Part shown: positions 11,505 to 21,526 of the stretch, piece by piece
Layout of the letters: each line of letters opens with the position of its first letter
Numbering within the stretch: the first letter of the stretch is position 1
Source: Priapulus caudatus
Lineage: Eukaryota; Priapulida; Priapulimorpha; Priapulimorphida; Priapulidae
Length of the DNA: 29,460 bases
Direction of reading: 5' to 3'
Assembly (NCBI RefSeq): GCF_000485595.1
Contig: NW_014578274.1
Location: 73,357-102,816, forward strand
Position numbers and translations under genes: made by a program
The notes under the pieces: generated by a model
Database searches by the model: none
The model's input: only the letters and a program-made list of their open reading frames with translations
What the model was told of the DNA's origin: nothing

Positions 11505-11591
11505 CAGGGCTGGTCAGACCAGACATTCTACTAGCCCTTACTGATTTCTACTAGCCTCGGGCGAGCGGGCGAGCGTTAGTTTCAAGCCCTG
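11505..11591 (-). mobile_element. hAT-like transposon end (fragment)
   Basis: Read on the minus strand from 11591, the sequence starts CAGGGCTTGAAACTAACG and continues with CTCGCCCGCTCGCC and two CTAGTAGAA words. The order matches the terminus at 1400. The plus-strand motif CAGGGCTGGTC at 11505 could be the opposite end of an 87-bp remnant or lie inside a larger element. No 8-bp target duplication was recognised. Confidence 0.4.
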
Positions 11592-11638
11592 GATTAACTA
11601 ATATGTTAAAAAACAAAAAAATATAAAAAATTGTTCAT

Positions 11639-11983
11639 TTACATAATCAAAAATGAAGAACAAAAGGCATGTTTGGTTTTTGCCGGTTTAGCAGTAGCTC
11701 CAAGTCCACGGTCACGTTTGGCCACATCCAGGTCCAAACCATGCCGTCCTCTCAAATGTTTGGCCATGTTTGACGTGTTTCCACTCTTATAACTGACGTC
11801 CTCGAAACACAGTTTGCATGTATATTTATCTCTGTTGTCTCCCCGAAATCCGAAATACTGCCAAACAGTGGAACGGAAGTTTGCTGGTGGATTTTTCAAT
11901 TTAACAGGCACATCGGCCAAACGAGCGGTATCTCGGCCGCCATATTGCCGGAAACTAAACAGAAAGCCATGACGTCAAACTAA
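11639..11983 (-). pseudogene. BED-type zinc-finger fragment (hAT transposase/ZBED-like), no start codon
   Basis: The minus-strand frame encodes a BED finger. A conserved aromatic lead (TVWQYFGF) is followed by YTCKLCFEDVSYKSG and NMAKHLRGRH, giving C-x2-C-x16-H-x4-H. BED fingers bind DNA in hAT transposases and domesticated ZBED proteins. The frame stops at 11639, about 30 residues after the finger, and no transposase catalytic or dimerisation region follows. There is no in-frame ATG before the finger; the frame opens after a TGA near 11983, and the codon at 11918-11920 is TTG. A plausible start in a GGCAATATGGCGGCCGAG context (about 11945) is in another frame, which suggests a frameshift. 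Most likely a decayed transposase 5' fragment. A spliced gene with an unseen first exon is possible. Confidence 0.65.
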
Positions 11984-12539
11984 ATACCGAACCGAACCGA
12001 ACCAAAAATTCCGGTACCAAATACCGTACCGAGAAATAATATCACGGTAAACATGTACCGCGGTTAATCGTTACTCCTCTACCCGGGGGTGGCCGGGAAA
12101 TTAACAAGACATTTTACCAGTGGATTTAACAATGAACAGCTTGCACCAGAAGTGGGGATAGTCGCAGGGATTTAATGTTAAATTATTTACGGGACTCGGC
12201 ATTACAAAGTCTGCAGTACTTTACCAATTGATACGTTTATTTGAAAAAGGTGTCACATGACAGAAATTCACATAAATAAATACTTAAGACTTTACGAACC
12301 AGAATTTAGTTTTGTTTGGAATCTGAAAAATGATCCCCGGTTATAGGGGCGTTTAACAATAACACTAACAGACTACCTGCCCCTTATGGGCGAGGAAATT
12401 GCTGTTTTTAACAATAAGGAAGTGTTAATTTCCCCGCCTTTTCCCGGGATTCGGGGGGGGGGGAGTATCAATTGACTGGTGCATAAGTTAGTAGTATAGT
12501 AGTATTAGTACCTATATTCTGTATTCAGTGAGTTCATGC
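11984..12539. other. Non-coding repeat-like sequence in the transposon island
   Basis: It contains tandem ACCGA words (about 11987-12004), a GGTACC/CCGTACC-rich stretch to about 12066, a small GGCGAGGAAATT/AATTTCCCCGCC hairpin (about 12389-12442) and a poly-G run near 12452-12463. These resemble transposon subterminal sequence. No ORF is convincing. Confidence 0.4.
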
Positions 12540-12707
12540 ACAGTGGCTTCCGTGCAGTGAGACTGTGTTGCACAGGACTCGAGGCATTTGAACGATATTT
12601 CAATGGAATTCTTATTCGACAGAGAATATATATACATTAAGACTTTGACAGTAAATAGAACTAGTGCTTATTTATAATTAGTTTCTTACTGAAATGGCTC
12701 AAGTTAC
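12540..12707 (+). mobile_element. Diverged third copy of the foldback-element arm
   Basis: Positions of about 12638-12707 align in order with 14550-14623 in the same orientation. Shared words include ACATTAAGA, AGTAAATAGA, CTTATTTAT-like and a final CTCAAGT/TTCAAGT. Similarity to the arms at 13255-14623 is clear but lower, so this is an older relative. The left limit is approximate. Confidence 0.45.
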
Positions 12708-12732
12708 TGTCGAGCAAATATTAATTTGGTTA

Positions 12733-13208
12733 CAGGGGTCGAAATTAGCGGTATCCCGATATCCGCGGGATAGTAGATTCTTGTGTTGGATACCAGATTT
12801 CAATGCTTGGTATCCCGCCGGGATAGTAAAAAAAAATCGTCAAAATCAGGATAGTGGTTGACTGGTTGTTGAGCATATTTGCAAGCATAAGCGTGGCCGA
12901 TGTTGACAATAAATGTGATGTGTATACATTGTATCAAGGGAACCAGACAATGCATCTAGACAATACATCTGCAGTGTACTTGTCTGTGAATATCTGTGAA
13001 TATGTTTCCATGTTTTTATATAAATAATAATTACATTACATATTAATAATTTTCAAATGCTATTATTGCATATTTCAAGATTTTGGATACCAACATTGTT
13101 CAAATTACTATCCAAAAAATGGGATACCAGATCTTTGGGGGGATACCAGATTTCAATACCTGGTATCCCAAATGGATACCATAATAAAAATATAATTTCG
13201 AACCCTGG
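12733..13208. mobile_element. hAT-like non-autonomous element
   Basis: The ends are CAGGGGTCGAAATTA (12733) and TATAATTTCGAACCCTG (to 13208), an inverted pair of about 15 bp with hAT-type CAGGG termini. Inside, GGTATCC/GGATACC words recur, including a near-copy of GGATACCAGATTTCAAT on both sides. The flanks share GGTTA (12728-12732 and 13209-13213) but not a full 8-bp duplication. No transposase is encoded. Confidence 0.7.
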
Positions 13209-14080
13209 GTTAATATGGCTCAAGTTAGTGTGGTATAGAGTGCCGGAACACATGCACTTGGCGTTTCAATAAAATATAATGCTAAATAAATACGAAATCT
13301 ATTTACTACCAAATTCTTAATGTTTCTATACTCTCTTTCACCTATTATTGCCGACAGTTTCCTGTAAATTCCGTCCAAATCCTATGTGCAACAAACACTG
13401 ACTGCCGCCATTCCTCACGCGGCTGCAGTGTGCACACTGACACTTATATATATAGCAGGTAGGAAAGCGGGATCGCAAAATTTGCTCGACGCTCGCTTGA
13501 TTTCACACTTTCACAGCACAAATACACATCCAACAGCTTCCATCTTTGTTTCTCCTTCAAGAACAGTGTTCACTTGTTATAAAAACATATTGTCTCTGTT
13601 CGTAACCGAGCTGTGTCACGCGAAATCACACAAAGACTAACAAAATTCTCGCGTTCGCGAACCTTGCCCAGTAAATGTAAATGGCTGCAAGTACAAGGCT
13701 ATATAGACTGGTACTCGCTCCCACCCCGATTACCCATCGAGTAACTAAGCTAAGCCGAAAGGTAGGAGCGAGTGCCAGTCTATGGGCTATAGGCGGTGCA
13801 CTGCTTTCCAACTCTCGCACGAGCCTCGCCATTGGAGCGTTGCAAAAACGTTGCAGCGCAAGAATGAGGCCACGAAGAGCGCTGGTGGGTGTTTCCTGAT
13901 TCTGACAGCCATTTTCATTTACTGGGTAAGGTTCGCGAACGCGGGAATTTCGGCAGTCTTTGTGTGATTTAGCGTGACACAGCTCGGTTACGAACAGAGA
14001 CAGTATGTTTTCATAACAAGTGAACACTGTTCTTGAAAGAGAAACAAAGATGGAAGCTGTTGGATGTGTATACTGTATTC

Positions 14081-14335
14081 GGGATGCCACTAGGGACAGC
14101 GCGTCTCCCAAGTCCGAAATAGTAGGTTTCAGGGGAGAGATAGTGATCCGCTAGATGGCGCATTATTAATTAGCAATTAATAAAATCAGTTAACCCTAAC
14201 CCTAACCCTAACCCAAATCCTAACTCTAACCCTAATCCTAACCCTAATCCTATCCCTAATTAAAAATAATAATAATAAGGCCCTCTAGGGAGAGAATTCG
14301 ATACCATGGGAGACGCGCTGTCCCTAGTCGCAGCT
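14081..14335. mobile_element. 255-bp MITE with perfect 8-bp target-site duplication
   Basis: Direct repeats CTGTATTC flank the element exactly (14073-14080 and 14336-14343). A 22-bp perfect inverted repeat lies 8 bp inside each end (14089-14110 and 14307-14328, containing AGGGACAGCGCGTCTCCCA). The outermost 8 bp match poorly. An 8-bp duplication fits hAT and some other cut-and-paste families. There is no coding capacity. It sits in the right arm of the foldback element, so it inserted later. Confidence 0.88.
14191..14261 (+). repeat. Interstitial telomere-like repeat (CCCTAA)n
   Basis: There are about four perfect TAACCC units (14191-14214), then degenerate ones (AATCCT, CTCTAA, CCCTAATCCTAA) to 14261. 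CCCTAA is the ancestral animal telomere repeat. It lies wholly inside the nested MITE, so it is better read as part of that transposon or a capture by it than as a true chromosome-fusion site. Confidence 0.85.
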
Positions 14336-14623
14336 CTGTATTCGTGCTGAGAAAGTGTGAAATCAAGCAAGCCTCGTGCGATCCCGCTTTCCTACATGCT
14401 ATATATATAAGTGTTAGTGACAGTGTGCACACTGCAGCCGCGTGAGGAATGGCGGCAGTCAGTGTTTGTTGCACATACTCTCATAGGATTTGGACGGAAT
14501 TTACAAATTACAGGAAACTGTCGGCAATAATAGGTGAAAGAGAGTATAGAAACATTAAGAATTTGGTAGTAAATAGATTTCGTATTTATTTAGCATTATA
14601 TTTTATTGAAACGCTTCAAGTGC

Positions 14624-15390
14624 CTGTAGCCTGTAGGCTGTACTGTGTCACAGTGACAGTCACAGTGTGTGTGGGAAGGTCAGGCTTCTGTAGAGTGTAG
14701 GCCCCTATACAAAAACATTGCCAACGCGAACGAAGATGACGGAGACAATACACATTAATCGTCATTAGAATATCCTAGAAAAATCACTATATTTTAAATA
14801 CGTGTAACTAAGCTGTGGCCTAATGTTTTCGTTGATTAACTAAATCAAACTAACATGAACTCCTCAGAAGGGAAGCCACTGGCAGCGAAGTTATTCTCCT
14901 CCAGCAACTCGCCATTTCTACCTGATATCCCACAATTCTCTACTAGACTAGTACCTGTCCCTTCTCACAAGTTCGATATACCACTATATAGAGCTTGTAA
15001 AAAGGGACGGGTACCCGTCTATGTGCTAGACGGGATCTCTGCCCGATTTACGGACGTCGCGCCATCTGTTGGAAGAAGAACAAGCAAGGCGGTGTTTACA
15101 ACTTACAAGCGTGTTGAATCTGCACGATTTATAACTTTACTATAACAATTTATGGTTAGTGTAAGGTAGTTCATGTGAAAGTTTTTTGTGAGACTACAGT
15201 TTATGTTCATTGATAACTACCATATATCCAAAACTATCCAGATATATTAAAAATTGAATTACAAATCCCAGCGAGGTTGTATGCAAAGCCAACGTTACAA
15301 AAATATGATTTCTAACTTCTATTGTTCTAATCTAAGTAATACTAATAGTAATAGTAATACTAGTAATACTAAATAATACTATTAGTATTA
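14624..15390. other. Spacer between two inverted-repeat elements
   Basis: It contains a small palindrome around 14641-14672 (TGTCACAGTGACAGTCACA) and an inverted pair, GTACCTGTCCC (14951-) and AAGGGACGGGTAC (15002-). A TAATAC/TAGTAT trinucleotide-rich tract runs from about 15333 to 15397. A 96-codon plus-strand frame (14855-15145) begins with ATG but shows no known domain and covers the palindrome, so it is not called a gene. Confidence 0.45.
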
Positions 15391-15397
15391 GTATTAC

Positions 15398-16717
15398 CAG
15401 GAGTTAATAATGACAAAGGAGTAAGACACTTCTTTGGTACTGATTTCACTACATTGTTGTCGTACGAGTTCTATGTGAATAAAAATACAAATGTATACAA
15501 ACATGAGCGTCTTTTGTTCACTGGTCCTTATTCTATCTTCCGGCAGTATTACAAAACGCGTAGCTTTCTTCGTTTTGACATAAATCATACTTTTGCACGA
15601 CATGGTTTTCACGTTATTTACCGTACTCTGGCGAGGCCAAGCTGTAAATTCGCATACACAGGCTACCACAGCAACTCAAAGGAGGCACGGCAGGGATCGC
15701 CTCGGGCAGCGCCAGCGGCAACTGTACGCGGGCTATAGTTACTAGAGCTAACGGTTGCTATGCAAAACACGTGCGAAAAGCTACAATCGGCTGGAGCGTC
15801 AGTTTACTCATAACGATTCATACACATTCCTCCGCGGGTGAACTAGTTCAGATATTTTACTAGCGCAACGTTTATTTTTTTTTTTAACTTGGATTCAACC
15901 ATAAAAACAAGGCATTCTAACTATAGTTTAAATGTAAAATAGTTTTAATTTTTAAACCCAGCATGGGCACAACGAAACTTAATTTCTAAGTGCATTTTCT
16001 GCACTCGGATGTCCCAAGTCCCTGTATGACACGCTGCTCCCGGTGCCCCGGAATGAGGTCAGAAGCTCCCGGTCATAACATTTTTCAGCCATATGAAAAT
16101 TTACATCAGTAAATCAGTAAATTATTAAATTTGACGTTGTTGTTGATGTACTTTGATTCCAGCGAACAATAAAAGGCGATAAAACGATGATTTTACATGT
16201 ATACTTCATAAAAATGGTGGTGTTCCGCGACAAACACATCGCAGCCCGCCACAACTTTTTTCCTGTTTTTGCGCACTGCGAAAAAACGGCTATGGACCTG
16301 GCTCCCTTTCTTGGATTTCTGGGCCAATGCTGGCTCCCTTTCTTGGATTGCTGGCAAGAAAGGGATTTCTTGGACTTTCCCAACTTGGGACCTCTGGCTA
16401 GACTATACGGCCTAAATTCCTTGCCGTGCCTTCTTCGAGTTGCTGTGGTAGCCTGTGTATGCGAATTTACAGCTTGGCCTCGCCAGAGTACGGTAAATAA
16501 CGTGAAAACCATGGTCGTGCAAAAGTATGATTTATGTCAAAACGAAGGAAGCTACGCGGTTTGTAATACTACCGGAAGATAGAATAAGGACCAGTGAACA
16601 AAAGAAGCTCATGTTTGTATACATTTGTATTTTTATTCACATCGAACTCGTACGACAAAAATGTAGTGAAATCAGTACCAAAGAGGTGTCTTACTCCTTT
16701 GTCATTATTAACTCCTG
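15398..16717. mobile_element. 1.32-kb element with ~300-bp near-identical terminal inverted repeats
   Basis: The arms at 15398-15696 and 16418-16717 are inverted copies differing at roughly 10-15 positions. The ends are CAGGAGTTAATAATGAC and its complement. GTATTAC directly flanks both sides (15391-15397 and 16718-16724) as a possible 7-bp target duplication, but the flanks are low-complexity TAATAC/TAGTA sequence, so this is only suggestive. The 720-bp interior has an imperfect direct repeat (TGGCTCCCTTTCTTGGATT near 16299 and 16331) and no transposase. Long frames in the arms are mirror images of each other and not proteins. Confidence 0.85.
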
Positions 16718-16789
16718 GTATTACTAGTACTAGTACTAGTAGTAGTGATATCTATTATTATTCACTCCTGCTAATATACATTATATACC

Positions 16790-16827
16790 AGAAGTAGATA
16801 ATAGGTAATTCCATATTATCTACTTCT
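16790..16827. repeat. Perfect 14-bp hairpin
   Basis: AGAAGTAGATAATA (16790-16803) is exactly inverted as TATTATCTACTTCT (16814-16827) around a 10-base loop. It lies just beyond the long-TIR element. It may be a fragment of another hairpin element. Confidence 0.7.
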
Positions 16828-18212
16828 GATTATACACTACAGCACTACAGGCAAAGGCAGGTATATACCGATTACCGTATTATCTGCAGGCAGCTGGTAC
16901 AAATAATATTTTTACCAAAGTCATAATCTTTATGTAATCCATCGCCTGACTGAACATTCAGATATCCCTGCACAATATAACTGTTCTCCACCGTGAACAA
17001 ACTTGGGTTACAAATGTCAATGGCTAGTAAATACAATGACAACGTGTTTATTTACCATCAGTTTATTATAAATACGCCCCGAGTTCCTGTTGTCTAATAC
17101 CCCGTAAAGACGGCAAAATTTGAATGCACAATCTACACATCAATATACTACTACGTGCAAAGCGTGTACTAAAACGAAGCTTATTATCACAAAATCGGTC
17201 TAAGAGGCGGACTAAATTGCGTTGCTGATGCTCAGAGGTGTGCATCGCCGCATGCAGCATAGAGAATGCAATACGGGACAATATATATTAATTATGTTTT
17301 TAAGCACGCCTGACCCACCTCCATTTTGGATGGCTAACTTAGTCTGTTCTCGACTCATTTATTCTTGGTCTCTTGATGCTGATCTGCCCAAACAAGTGTA
17401 AAATCGCCTCCAATGGGTCAACTGTCACTGTAACCTATCGCAAGATGGTTCATAGCTAGCAACAAGCAGTGACTGTCTAAGTCACACACCACCATACACC
17501 ATATTTTATCACCTTCAAGTTCAAACTCGCTTTACCAGCCAGGTCAGATCTGGAAGACAGCGTGATTTGGAACATGAGAACCGCCCAAACAAACATGTTT
17601 TTAATCTGTATTATCACTTGTTTTCTAAAGATTTAGTCTGTGTCTGACTATTTTTTAATGTAGGATCAAGGTTGTAATCTTTATTTGTGCAACCCCATAC
17701 TGTGAATGGCCCTAGCTGTTACTATGCTCATTGATTAGAGCTACTGGTACGCCCAGGAATATAGTCCACTTTGAATGTGTAGATAATGCAGTCTATAAGG
17801 ACCCCCTTCCCAACTGCCAACTGAGGATGAACTGGGAGATAGACAGTAAAGCCCACCCAGCCAAACACACGTGTCACATGGCAATGTTACACACGAAAAA
17901 TCTTTCATGAAAGCTAGTAGGCCTAGATCATGTTCAGTTCTTTTAAGACAACCACTATATATATATATACACGACCTGCATGCAAATATTTGCACAAACA
18001 AATTTTGTATGAGTTGTAGCGATACTAGGTTCACAAATTATTTTGCACATAATATTAGCATACAGCACCTGTGTGAGTATGGTTTTCTGATGCAAAAATT
18101 ATTTCGAGTTTAAAATTTAATATTTGCTAGTGCAATATTAAATGTGTATTAAATTTACTTCTGCACAGACTTCCAAACTCTTTAAGACTGAGCAACATTC
18201 GTTAGAATCGTC
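16828..18212. other. Region upstream of CDK10
   Basis: No conserved ORF on either strand. The CDK10 promoter and 5' UTR should lie at its right end, but no TATA or initiator element can be assigned. A short TA tract occurs near 17957-17970. Confidence 0.5.
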
Positions 18213-20410
18213 ATGTCGTCACGACACAGAAATCCAGATCGACCAAAAATGGAGCCAAACAACATCAGACTGATGTCTATCCTAACATTACAGCCATTTG
18301 AAGTTCGTGAACAAGACAGGGTATGTCGATAATTTATAGGTTAGAATTGTTAGATACCATGGGTATTGTAGCTCTAGTCCACATACAGTGATAACAGTAC
18401 CCTACTTCAGCTGTATAATACAGATGCAGCTGTAGCCGTTAATCTCTATTTTTGGAGGCCTCTCTTGCTAAAGTAATAATAGGGCATAATGATAAATGCA
18501 GTATACATATAAGTATATATATAGCTATATAGCTATATAGCTCTATATAGCTCCATAAGTGTCACCAACATACAATTTGATATAATAGTAATGACTAAAT
18601 TCCATGACTGATGTGGAACAGTAATTAGTTGTTGTGGCGTAATACATGTTAAATTTGTATATATACTTGTAGTAATGTATTATTTGTTTTAGTTTGGAAA
18701 GTGTCGTCCAGTTACAGAGTTTGAAAAGCTTGACCGATTAGGCGAGGGGACATATGGAATAGTGTGTAAGTCTTATGTTATATACTGGGTTTGAAATTAA
18801 TATTAGTCCAAAGTCAGACTTCCTGATTTGCCATCAGACTCTGGTTTGACATGTGCAGGCGTTCATGGGACTTCCTAAAAATTCTGGTATACTAGTTTGT
18901 ACTGAAGCACAGTCTCAATAATTAACCATGTTTTTCTTAACAAATGAAAGAACCAAGAAAACTTTGCAGATGCACATTGCAATCATCCCGCAATTTCAAA
19001 ACGTGTAATCAACAGCAGTTGTTGCATGTAGCCATTGTGTGTCGCACGCTTGCCGCTGATGTTTGCATATGGAGTGGCTAGCTGCTGTATAGATTGTTGA
19101 GGTGGAATGGGGGATTGTTTCACGTCTATTGTGCAAAGCGATGTCTCATGTTGAGCATGCTAAAAATGTGTAGCGGGTGATCGATACGGAGAACAGAAAT
19201 TTATCTGCCACTCAACACAATTTAGCTGTTTCTCTCATATTTCTGTTCGTTCTTTTTTGTATATTGTGGCTTTTTCTGGTCATTAAAAGATGGAGATGCT
19301 TATTGTAATCTCGAATTGGCATATGAACACGGACAATTATACATAGCTGGCATAAAGTGATCAAGTGCTAGCACCTCTGATAAAATTGGAAGGAATCAAC
19401 TTTCTGATCAAATTAAAAGAACATGGACATTACACAGCTATCTTTGCCTTTTTAGGCAAGGTATCACTTTAGCATGCCATTGCTTGCATAAAACAGCCGT
19501 GCAAGTAATTAATCACTTGCCTGAATTTTATATCTGACAAGGTGGTAATGGGTTGTTGCTGACTCATTATTATTAACAGTAGATGTCGACCTCGATATCA
19601 CTAGGCTAGTAGGTGTTAAAATATAAGAATTTTCAGCAATATGTTAAGTAGTATAAAAGCAGTAGGTATTTTTCGTATCATTGCAGATCGTTCAAGAGAC
19701 ACAAAATCTGATGAGATAGTAGCATTGAAGAAAATGCGAATGGAGCGGGAAAAAGACGGTATGAAAAAAAGAGGCTGTTTATACATATATATTATTCTAT
19801 ATTAATGGTAAGTTTCTCATCTATATTCAGTTATACTTAATAACAGGGACTTCAAAACATAAAATGTTGTTTTATCACTTTGACATGCCCACCGCAATGA
19901 CCATATGTTATGTAAATATTTAGCAAGTATTACTTTTGAAAGTAACAGAACATTAATTGTTTTTTGAATCTTGTGTTTCTTGCAGGAATTCCAGTGAGTG
20001 GTCTAAGAGAGATCAACATTTTGTTGAATTTAAGACAAGAGAACATAGTGCAGCTGAAGGAAGTGGCAGTTGGGAAAAGCTTAGACAGGTATACCACATT
20101 TACTCTGCATATGGATAATCAAAATAGTTACAATAAAGCTACTAAAACTATAAAAATTACATATCTAAGATAACCCAACAGCTTCTTTTTGACATCCTGA
20201 TCTGTGATACTGTAACTCCCCATTCTTAAAACTTGGTATAAAATTGTTTTATCGGCCATGAGTATTACATTTGATCTTTCAGCATTTTTCTTGTAATGGA
20301 ATATTGTGAGCAGGATTTAGCCAGTCTACTTGACAACATGAACTCTCCTTTCTCCGAGTCTCAGGTATGTTTAAAATTTTTGACATTGATTCGCATATAC
20401 GCCTTACCAG

Positions 20411-20450
<40 letters not shown>

Positions 20451-21495
20451 ATTAAATTTCATATGGTATAATCTGTCTGTGTAATTTCACATTTTCAGGT
20501 GAAATGTATCATGCTGCAGGTATTTACTGGATTGGACTATTTACACAGAAATTATATCGTTCACAGGTAATTTAAAATGATTAACTTCAATTCAAACAAT
20601 CCTAAACTCATCTTTCTTCTGTTTCATTCATGTTGTCCTTTAAAACTTAAAAATTATGGTCTTGCAAGTTTTGACTTAGTTTTGAGATATTTGAAATTGT
20701 TATAGTTATTTCAATTGAATTGGTGCCAAATTTCTAATTATAGGGATTTAAAAGTTTCAAACTTGCTAATGACAGATAAAGGCTGTGTAAAGATAGGTAA
20801 GCATAGAATTGTATGTATATAACTCATTGGTACTTCTACTAGTGACTGTTTTTTAATTCATTTACATGTGTTATGGTAATCTGTACTAAAGGATAATAAC
20901 TAAGAACGATTGGTAAAAAATCCTAAAAACTATCAAGTACGCAGATAATATTTATTAATATTTTTGTATTGATCCATGTTTTATATTTTTGTTTATTGGG
21001 TGTAATCGTGGTATTGGATGCAGCTGATTTTGGACTTGCTAGGAAGTTCTCCTTGCCAGTTGACATGGAATTCCCAATGACACCACATGTTGTCACACTA
21101 TGGTAGGTCTTATTTATTGCAATCATTATATCTTCAAAAAATTATAATTTTAACCAATATAAGTAATTTTGTATTACAGTTGAATTAAAGATACTCTCAA
21201 CTTTCATATCAGCTCAAAACCCTTGACGTTTTCTATGTATTTTTTTCATTTATTCGATCAATTTGTTTAGGTACAGAGCACCGGAACTATTACTTGGAGC
21301 AAAGACACAGACAACAGCTATTGATGTATGGTGAGTGACCCTGGAGCTGTGCCTTATCAACCAGTGTTGTGAATTGCACACAGTTTAGTTTACTTAATAT
21401 TCCCTGTAATTCCCATAACCCTATCAAGTGCAGTTGTGCAGTTCATCCTACATCATGTCAATTGCTGTGCTATCCAAACGTGAATTGTGCAATTT

Positions 21496-21526
<31 letters not shown>

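Larger units (their letters stand above)
13255..14623. mobile_element. Long-armed foldback element, split by a nested MITE
   Basis: The left arm 13255-13691 is repeated inverted in two pieces, 14344-14623 and about 13903-14072. Those pieces become contiguous once the insertion at 14081-14335 and its 8-bp target duplication are removed. Arms of about 430-440 bp are highly similar, with small indels such as a duplicated AATTTGTA word near 14500. The loop (13692-13902) contains a further inverted pair of about 23 bp (13703-13725 and 13761-13783, ACTCGCTCC/GGAGCGAGT). Without the insert the element is about 1.1 kb. The termini GCACTTG/CAAGTGC are provisional, as no flanking target duplication was found. 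The 161-codon minus-strand frame at 13626-14111 crosses the arm, the loop and the insertion edge and is not a gene. Confidence 0.8.

Noticed and set aside
12725-13216. 8-bp target duplication for the hAT-like element at 12733
   Set aside because: Only GGTTA is shared by the flanks; TTTGGTTA and GGTTAATA are not true 8-bp copies.
13626-14111. 161-codon open frame on the minus strand
   Set aside because: It spans a palindrome arm, the loop and the edge of a nested insertion, and it has no known domain. Mirror-image arms readily give such frames.
14855-15145. 96-codon plus-strand ORF with an ATG start
   Set aside because: There is no similarity to a known family, and it covers a palindrome between two transposons. 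No splice or polyadenylation context was seen.
16114-16582. Overlapping ~130-codon frames on both strands
   Set aside because: They lie in and next to the right inverted arm of the 15398-16717 element. The arm portion repeats the left-arm frames and no protein family is recognisable.
17066-17281. 71-codon minus-strand ORF
   Set aside because: The Arg/Leu-rich peptide has no domain or gene context; the length is within chance expectation.
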